Origin: Byssochlamys sp. IMV 00236
Lineage: Eukaryota; Ascomycota; Eurotiomycetes; Eurotiales; Thermoascaceae
Direction: 5' to 3'
Assembly: GCA_001931875.2 (NCBI GenBank)
Contig: MSJH02000378.1
Location: forward strand, 1-12,350
DNA: 12,350 nucleotides
The notes under the pieces were generated by a model that worked only from the letters and a program-made list of their open reading frames with translations, made no database searches and was not told the origin of the DNA. The position numbers were made by a program, and so were the translations under genes. Below, piece by piece: positions 8,241 through 12,350 of this stretch; the stretch's first letter is position 1; each line of letters opens with the position of its first letter.

Positions 8241-9476
8241 ATGACATGGATTAAGACACTAAAACAGCAAATGAAGAAACCAGCAAATTGGGTGAAAAAG
8301 AACAAAAGAACAACGGTTTATCTACTGAAATGGATCATCACTTTGATCTCTGTCGGATTGATCTCATTCTTTATGCTCTGTCGTTTAGAGGTGAACGCTC
8401 ATGTCTATCTTAGAAACTGGTTATCTCCAGAACGACCTGTGGCGATAGAGCCATTATCACATTGCTTTGACAATCTATCTCCCGACAGTCCTTATCATCA
8501 AGGCAATAAGAACTTTACTGTCAACTTTGTTCCTGGCCTTCCTGTCTGGGAAGCAAATACATGCTATGATTTTGCAGCCTTGTTTCACTCTAAAAGATAC
8601 CCGTATGCAGGCAGCCAGTTATACCACACCTATTGGTCTTCTAATTTAACAAAAGACTTTGACGAGAAACCACTGGCAACACTGCGATCCTTTGCTGCTA
8701 CTCAAAACACAAACCATACGATGATTCTTTGGATACCAAAAGAGGATGAGCAGCGTCTGACTAATTCGAAAGGATGGGCGGCACTTTCAAAAGACACGAA
8801 CCGTATCAGTTACCGAATTGTTCAACCTGTGGATCTCACGAAAGGAACAGCTATAGAACCTTATGTGGACGTTTGGAGAGTCTTGGTTAGCGAAAACAAT
8901 GATGGCACACATAGAGACGACCTGCTAAGGATGCTTGTACTCTATCGGTTTGGTGGCGTTTGGTTTGATCTGGACACAATGTTTATTAGAGATTTAAGCC
9001 CGTTATTTGAACACGAGTGGATCGCACAAGGTAGTTGTAAAACAGGGATGTTTGGAAACCCCTTTACAGGCGCATTATTCCATTTCAATCAAAAATCACC
9101 TTATGTATGCGAAATATTAGAAGGAGCGGCGGATTTGTTCAAGGCAAGAGAAAGACAGGCAAATGGAGAATCTGATATACCAAAGCGGCACTTGATTAAA
9201 GGACCCGAGATATTTGGATCAAAACTTTATTATAGAATATATAGAAGAGTGTTACACCATCGTATTAAACCTTGGTCCATTTTACCGTGGTGTTTTACAG
9301 ATCCATCACAGTGCAGAAGAAGCAACTCGATGCCAAGTCTATTTTCAAATACTGACTTTGATGAAAAACAAGTTGAAAGGATTTTTGCTTATCATTGGCG
9401 TGATCGATGGAGTTCTGTACCTGGATCAATTTATAATTATTTAAGCTCAATACACAAGAAACGAATAACTTGGTAA
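8241..9476 (+). CDS. Type II membrane glycosyltransferase with DxD motif (GT32 / alpha-1,4-glycosyltransferase type), 411 aa, intronless
   Basis: A single exon encodes a short Lys-rich cytosolic tail (1-25), one transmembrane anchor (about 26-47, VYLLKWIITLISVGLISFFM) and a lumenal catalytic part, the usual topology of a Golgi glycosyltransferase. The signature is at 227-254: DLLRMLVLYRFGGVWFDLD, with the metal/nucleotide-sugar DxD at 243-245, followed by TMFIRDLSPL. This matches the Gly_transf_sug / GT32 pattern shared by yeast Och1-like and animal alpha-1,4-galactosyltransferase-like enzymes. The C-terminal part (FGSKLYYRIYRRVL, CFTDP, FAYHWRDRW) fits the alpha-1,4-glycosyltransferase C-terminal region. 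Potential N-glycosylation sequons are at N78, N91, N135 and N158. Donor and acceptor sugars cannot be told from sequence. It is the only long gene here without introns. An AATAAA follows at 9492-9497. Confidence 0.85.
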   Translation: MTWIKTLKQQMKKPANWVKKNKRTTVYLLKWIITLISVGLISFFMLCRLEVNAHVYLRNWLSPERPVAIEPLSHCFDNLSPDSPYHQGNKNFTVNFVPGLPVWEANTCYDFAALFHSKRYPYAGSQLYHTYWSSNLTKDFDEKPLATLRSFAATQNTNHTMILWIPKEDEQRLTNSKGWAALSKDTNRISYRIVQPVDLTKGTAIEPYVDVWRVLVSENNDGTHRDDLLRMLVLYRFGGVWFDLDTMFIRDLSPLFEHEWIAQGSCKTGMFGNPFTGALFHFNQKSPYVCEILEGAADLFKARERQANGESDIPKRHLIKGPEIFGSKLYYRIYRRVLHHRIKPWSILPWCFTDPSQCRRSNSMPSLFSNTDFDEKQVERIFAYHWRDRWSSVPGSIYNYLSSIHKKRITW

Positions 9477-9491
9477 TATAAAGATTACGTT

Positions 9492-9497
9492 AATAAA
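9492..9497 (+). terminator. AATAAA polyadenylation signal of the glycosyltransferase gene
   Basis: AATAAA begins 16 nt after the stop codon and is followed by two long T runs (about 9511-9520 and 9542-9554). Confidence 0.5.
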
Positions 9498-9928
9498 GTA
9501 TCACTGCATTTTTTTTTTTTCATATTCTTTTTCGTATACTATTTTTTTTTTTTGTTTCTCAAGTAATAGCATGTTACGTAGAATGTATTCTATAAAGGGT
9601 AAGACTATTTTGAAGATGGTCAAGTGAGCATCTTTGCACGAAAGCGGGGAACTAAGGCAATGAGCTCTCATAATACTTAAATCATACTACAAGCTTGAAT
9701 TGCAATCACTATGGTTTGACTAATCATTTGGCCAATTAAACTTGCAAAATATAATACGAATACTACCTTAAACATACAGTAACAGTGATAATGAACATCT
9801 CTTCTTTCATACATATGTAATAATACTTGCTTTCAGCAACTTCCAAAGACACGATATGATCATATATATGTTTCATAGATTAAACTAGTTCTTTGAAAGC
9901 GGCTGTGTGTCACTTTATTTCATGCTAA
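9498..9928. other. Gene-free AT-rich stretch before the transposase relic
   Basis: I find no supportable gene. A short open stretch (about 9603-9690, reading DYFEDGQVSIFARKRG) has a coding-like composition but no start, partner exon or recognisable family. The left boundary of the neighbouring transposon relic could lie in here, but no terminal inverted repeat was visible by eye. Confidence 0.4.
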
Positions 9929-10840
9929 ATGGACTTAAGGTTACAGGATCATATAGTAAAGATAGAAAACGCGTACTACTCAATGAATAGGCAAAGTTGT
10001 CGTATTTTAAAAAGGAATGAGAAACAAAGCCATGACATTGTGAAAGCGATTGATAATATAAGAGAAAACGATTCTTCGACTACATACAACATCTTTTCAG
10101 CTTATCAAGCTGCCTATGAAGCTAGGTTTTTCTGAAATAAACCTACGTACTGGCCAAGCTTGGTAAACAAGAAAGAGCTTAATCGGAAGCATCTTTGAAA
10201 AAGGGTAATCCACAATACAATAAAGCTGGCACTCCTGGATGAGGAGTACCAAAAACATCTTGCTGACAAGATCGATCAACATCCTAAGGCTCACGTTTCC
10301 TGATTTGGCTGATAGCTTAACTGCCAGTTTTGAAAAATTTAACTTGAAGGAAACCAACGTCAAAGAAGAATGTGGTTTCACTTTTAGGCGAGTGACTAAT
10401 CACTCCATAGCTACAAATGATGATGACAGGGTTAAATAACGATATGAATGGATTCAGATTTGGATGGTTACAGATATGTGATACCTTTTCCAATTGTATT
10501 TCTGTGAATGTATCAGGTCTTAGCATCAACATGAGACTATATCTTGCTTGATACTAGGTAATTGAGTCTGTAATCATAAAAACCTATAATAATAGCTGTT
10601 ACCTGTACTATTCTTGTTGTCATCACTGTTTTTGGATTAATCGATATGGTAATGCCTCAAAAAACGATAAAACGGTACTAAGAGAAAGCGAGCCACGGCT
10701 AAGAAAAGTGTGCAAAAGGGTACTATTGCTGAGAATTATTTAAAGTTTATTGAAAAGACTCCCCACCTGATAGAAAGAGTCTAGCAATGAAGAATTGTTT
10801 TATTGTAACAAGGTCAAAAAAGCCAAATAAGGTGTATTTA
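9929..10840 (+). pseudogene. Decayed Tc1/mariner-IS630-like transposase relic
   Basis: Protein fragments in the order expected for a Tc1/mariner-IS630 transposase appear in shifting plus-strand frames. They are an N-terminal helical segment (9929-10135, intact 68-codon ORF); LGFSEINLRTG-like HTH text (about 10119-10160); DEEYQKHLADKIDQHPKAHV (about 10238-10299); LTASFEKFNLKETNV and EECGFTFRRVTNHS, then after a TAA RYEWIQIWMVTDM (about 10312-10479); SNCISVNVSGLSINMR (about 10489-10536); VFGLIDMVMPQKT (about 10628-10666); KGTIAENYLKFIEKT (about 10716-10760); and CFIV (about 10796-10807). At least six frame changes and several stops rule out a working protein. Where intact relatives carry the first catalytic Asp (a DESG-type block) this copy reads VNVSG, and where the second Asp follows CxIVM it reads VTR, so both catalytic Asp positions appear lost. 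The family call rests on motif order and my memory of mucoralean transposases. Terminal repeats and TA duplications were not found, so the element's limits are unknown. Confidence 0.72.
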
Positions 10841-11137
10841 TAAAACATGGATAATGATAGATTAAGAACTTTTTGTGGTATCTTCAAGGAAGAATCGTTC
10901 ATACAATACTATTATTGATTGGAGGTATTCACTATGTGTTTGTATCCTGGATCAACATTAAAGATGCCCTGCCCCCCCTTTTTAACCTTTTTTTTTTTTT
11001 TTGCTTCTAGAAGCAGCCATGTGCATCTATTACCATAACCTAAATTTTACTACCTCCCTTAACAAAAATTCATTATATAAAGAAAACCTCAATTAGCTTT
11101 AATTCATTTTGCATGCACTCAAAAAGAACATAGAAAA
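10841..11137 (+). promoter_or_regulatory. Upstream region of the small secreted protein gene, with TATA box
   Basis: No gene is visible. It contains a C-rich then T-rich stretch (about 10972-11003, with a run of about 16 T). A good TATATAA element lies at 11074-11080, 58 bp before the ATG at 11138. An A-rich leader follows. The position of the TATA-like element and a purine at -3 of the ATG support the gene downstream. Confidence 0.5.
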
Positions 11138-11431
11138 ATGCAAGCCAAACTCTTGACCCTCACCCTCTTTGCTAGCTTCTTGACTACTGGTTTTACAGCA
11201 CCTATCTATGGTCACTTGACAGAAAGAGAAAGCGCAATTATCAAACCAATCATCGAAGGTTTGAAAATTGAGCCAGATAACTTTGAAGCAAAGTGTATAT
11301 TCCAGGCTCTAACCAGGATTTCTATTGCTTTTCCTGAATATCCTATTGATAATTTGGTAGCACGCTTACCACCAAGAATGTTTCATTCATGTATCTATAC
11401 CGAATACATAGATAAGTCAAAGCAGTGTTAA
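11138..11431 (+). CDS. Small secreted Cys-containing protein, unknown function (97 aa)
   Basis: The ORF begins with a clear signal peptide: MQAK, then a hydrophobic core LLTLTLFASFLTTGFTA, with likely cleavage after Ala21 in FTA-PI. The mature chain of about 76 residues has three Cys (53, 85 and the C-terminal residue 97), a charged amphipathic stretch ERESAIIKPIIEGLKIEP and a CIFQALTRISIAF segment. A TATATAA box upstream and AATAAA at 11470-11475 frame it as a complete intronless gene. I recognise no family. Small secreted proteins of this size in fungi include effectors, hydrophobin-like and antimicrobial-type proteins, but the three-Cys pattern does not match hydrophobins (eight Cys) and no function should be assumed. 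An odd Cys number leaves one free or allows dimerisation. Confidence 0.65.
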   Translation: MQAKLLTLTLFASFLTTGFTAPIYGHLTERESAIIKPIIEGLKIEPDNFEAKCIFQALTRISIAFPEYPIDNLVARLPPRMFHSCIYTEYIDKSKQC

Positions 11432-11469
11432 CCATGACTTTACAGATATTTTTACTCGTTATTCAGTTA

Positions 11470-11475
11470 AATAAA
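11470..11475 (+). terminator. AATAAA polyadenylation signal after the 97-aa secreted protein
   Basis: AATAAA lies 39 nt past the TAA stop and before the next candidate start at 11537, supporting separate transcripts. Confidence 0.45.
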
Positions 11476-11536
11476 AGTAGAGCAAATTTATAGTTGCTAA
11501 TGGCTATCCTAACCCAGCCAAAGAACTTACAAAAAG

Positions 11537-11742
11537 ATGAGCATAAAGTTCTCTGTATTCATGGCAGCCTTTTTTTTTTTTTTTTTTCAATTACTAGGGT
11601 AGCGATGTGCCCCAAACCACCTTTTGGAATTCACGTAACTCGTGAAATGTACCTATTGTTGAAAAAAGAGGTGTACTCAGAAAAACTGTATATTTATGAA
11701 CAGACAGATTACGAAACTTGTGCATATTACAGCCACACTTAA
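11537..11742 (+). pseudogene. Second small secreted protein candidate, frame broken at a T18 run in the signal peptide
   Basis: The ATG at 11537 opens MSIKFSVFMAA followed by six Phe codons from a T18 run (11570-11587), which looks like the start of a signal peptide. As written the frame ends a few codons later (QLLG, stop). The next frame continues open from the T run as SITRVAMCPKPPFG, then TREMYLLLKKEV, to a stop at 11740-11742, giving a mature-like domain of about 50 residues with two Cys and several Tyr. A T count of 19 or 16 instead of 18 would put both halves in one frame. The break may be a homopolymer length error, a polymorphism or a true pseudogene. Alternatively the intact 80-codon ORF from the ATG at 11500 is the product, with the Phe run internal. 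No homology to the preceding secreted protein is visible. Confidence 0.4.
11570..11587 (+). repeat. T18 homopolymer inside a coding candidate
   Basis: Eighteen consecutive T. It falls within the hydrophobic core of the putative signal peptide starting at 11537 and decides its reading frame. Confidence 0.95.
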
Positions 11743-11927
11743 TCATACATTTTTAAGAAGATAGGTCAATAGAAATATTCATTTCCTGATCAAAACCTGC
11801 TTGTAATAACACACACAGTCAGCTCATTTTTTGTGAAGAAACTAGACATTGAATGATCATTATTTTGCCCAAATGCATTCTGCAAATTATTTGGGGAATC
11901 GGGAAGCAAATCTTCTCTAAAGGCATT

Positions 11928-12350
11928 TCATGCATTCTTGAATACGGGATGTGAGTGAATGTATGTAGACGATGGGGGCGTGTTCAGCCTACCTGATCTA
12001 CAATCATGATTGCCATCTTTGACAGGTCGCTTAGATACATTAGGATACCATGTCTGGATGGCCCTTGGATTGCTGCTTGAGGCTGAGGATGAAACACATA
12101 CGTGAGAAGAACTCTGATCATTAATTTCCTATTAGACATGTAGCTCATAAAGTAATGAATAAAGCTGATCAATAGCAGTCAGAGATAACATCCTTTGCTC
12201 AATATAATTACACTTTATAAATAGACGTTCTTTTAAATGCATATGGAATAAAAAATTATTGTAAACCGGATAGACAGGCAACTCTTGGTTGAGCGTAAAG
12301 CTTAAGTAGACCATCATTCCAGCATCTTGTTTATATATATATATATATAT
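11928..12350 (-). CDS. Possible 3' part of a minus-strand gene running off the window edge
   Basis: On the minus strand an open stretch from about 12329 (ATGs at 12317 and 12314) reads MMVYLSFTLNQELPVYPVY and continues LKERLFIKCNYIEQRM to LLYELH. A 55-nt GT-AG intron (12137-12083, GTCTAA donor, CTCAC branch-like site, CTCAG acceptor) joins it in phase to PQAAIQGPSRHG...MIVDQ (12082-11993). There the frame either ends at a TGA five bases into the next intron-like segment (stop at 11984-11986) or splices a 56-nt intron (11992-11937) to a terminal NA-stop. Intron sizes equal those of the solid genes, which is the main support. Against it, the first donor is non-consensus, no polyadenylation signal is obvious and I recognise no family. 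The 5' end, if real, lies beyond the (TA)n at the edge. Confidence 0.3.
12332..12350. repeat. (TA)n dinucleotide run at window edge
   Basis: At least nine TA units continue to the last base. With the A61 run at the other end this suggests the window is bounded by hard-to-assemble low-complexity sequence. Confidence 0.9.

Noticed and set aside
9603..9690. Open stretch reading DYFEDGQVSIFARKRG
   Set aside because: No start codon, partner exon or family; too short to call as a gene or relic.
10097..10381. 94-codon minus-strand ORF
   Set aside because: It is antisense to the transposase relic, whose plus-strand fragments are recognisable; the minus translation resembles nothing.
9850..10960. 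Terminal inverted repeats of the transposon relic
   Set aside because: No convincing complementary ends or TA duplications were found by eye; the call rests on protein fragments only.
1..12350. CRISPR arrays, operons, Shine-Dalgarno sites, prokaryotic promoters
   Set aside because: The genes are eukaryotic with spliceosomal introns; no repeat-spacer structure is present.

Overview
The window looks like nuclear DNA of an early-diverging filamentous fungus, most likely Mucoromycota/Mucorales. This is an inference: the DNA is AT-rich, the genes are compact and monocistronic, and five of them are cut by very short GT-AG introns (18 introns of 48-63 nt, all placed by reading frame and splice sites). 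AATAAA signals follow several stop codons, long A/T homopolymers are common, and the protein set is eukaryotic (SRR1, RNase H1 with a hybrid-binding domain, prolidase, mitochondrial ribosome recycling factor). The window starts in an A61 run and ends in a (TA)n run, so both edges are low-complexity sequence.

Positions 142-7219 hold five intron-rich housekeeping-type genes. In order: a bromodomain protein resembling the RSC chromatin-remodelling subunit Rsc58 (minus, 6 exons, 490 aa, C-terminal polyQ); an SRR1/Ber1-like protein (plus, 5 exons, 253 aa); ribonuclease H1 (minus, 3 exons, 278 aa); a prolidase-type Xaa-Pro dipeptidase (plus, 4 exons, 453 aa); and a mitochondrial ribosome recycling factor (plus, 5 exons, 245 aa). 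Packing is tight. The SRR1 and RNase H1 coding regions overlap tail-to-tail by 4 nt at their stop codons, and RNase H1 and prolidase start back-to-back only 87 bp apart. I rebuilt these genes by hand-splicing; exon coordinates are in each entry, and all exon lengths add up to complete reading frames.

Positions 7220-9500 are looser. They hold a weakly supported two-exon gene for a 78-aa Cys-containing protein, a 600-bp gene-free stretch, and an intronless 411-aa type II membrane glycosyltransferase with a DxD motif (GT32 / alpha-1,4-glycosyltransferase type).

Positions 9500-12350 look like an accessory region. They contain the decayed coding region of a Tc1/mariner-IS630-like transposase (about 9929-10840) broken by frameshifts and stops, a short secreted Cys-containing protein (97 aa), and, 105 bp downstream, what looks like a second small secreted protein whose signal-peptide core is a T18 run that puts it out of frame. 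A possible 3' end of a minus-strand gene runs off the right edge. The most interesting items are this small-secreted-protein pair next to a transposon relic, the T18 frameshift, and the compressed SRR1 / RNase H1 / prolidase cluster. I see no CRISPR array, rRNA, convincing tRNA or virus-derived gene.
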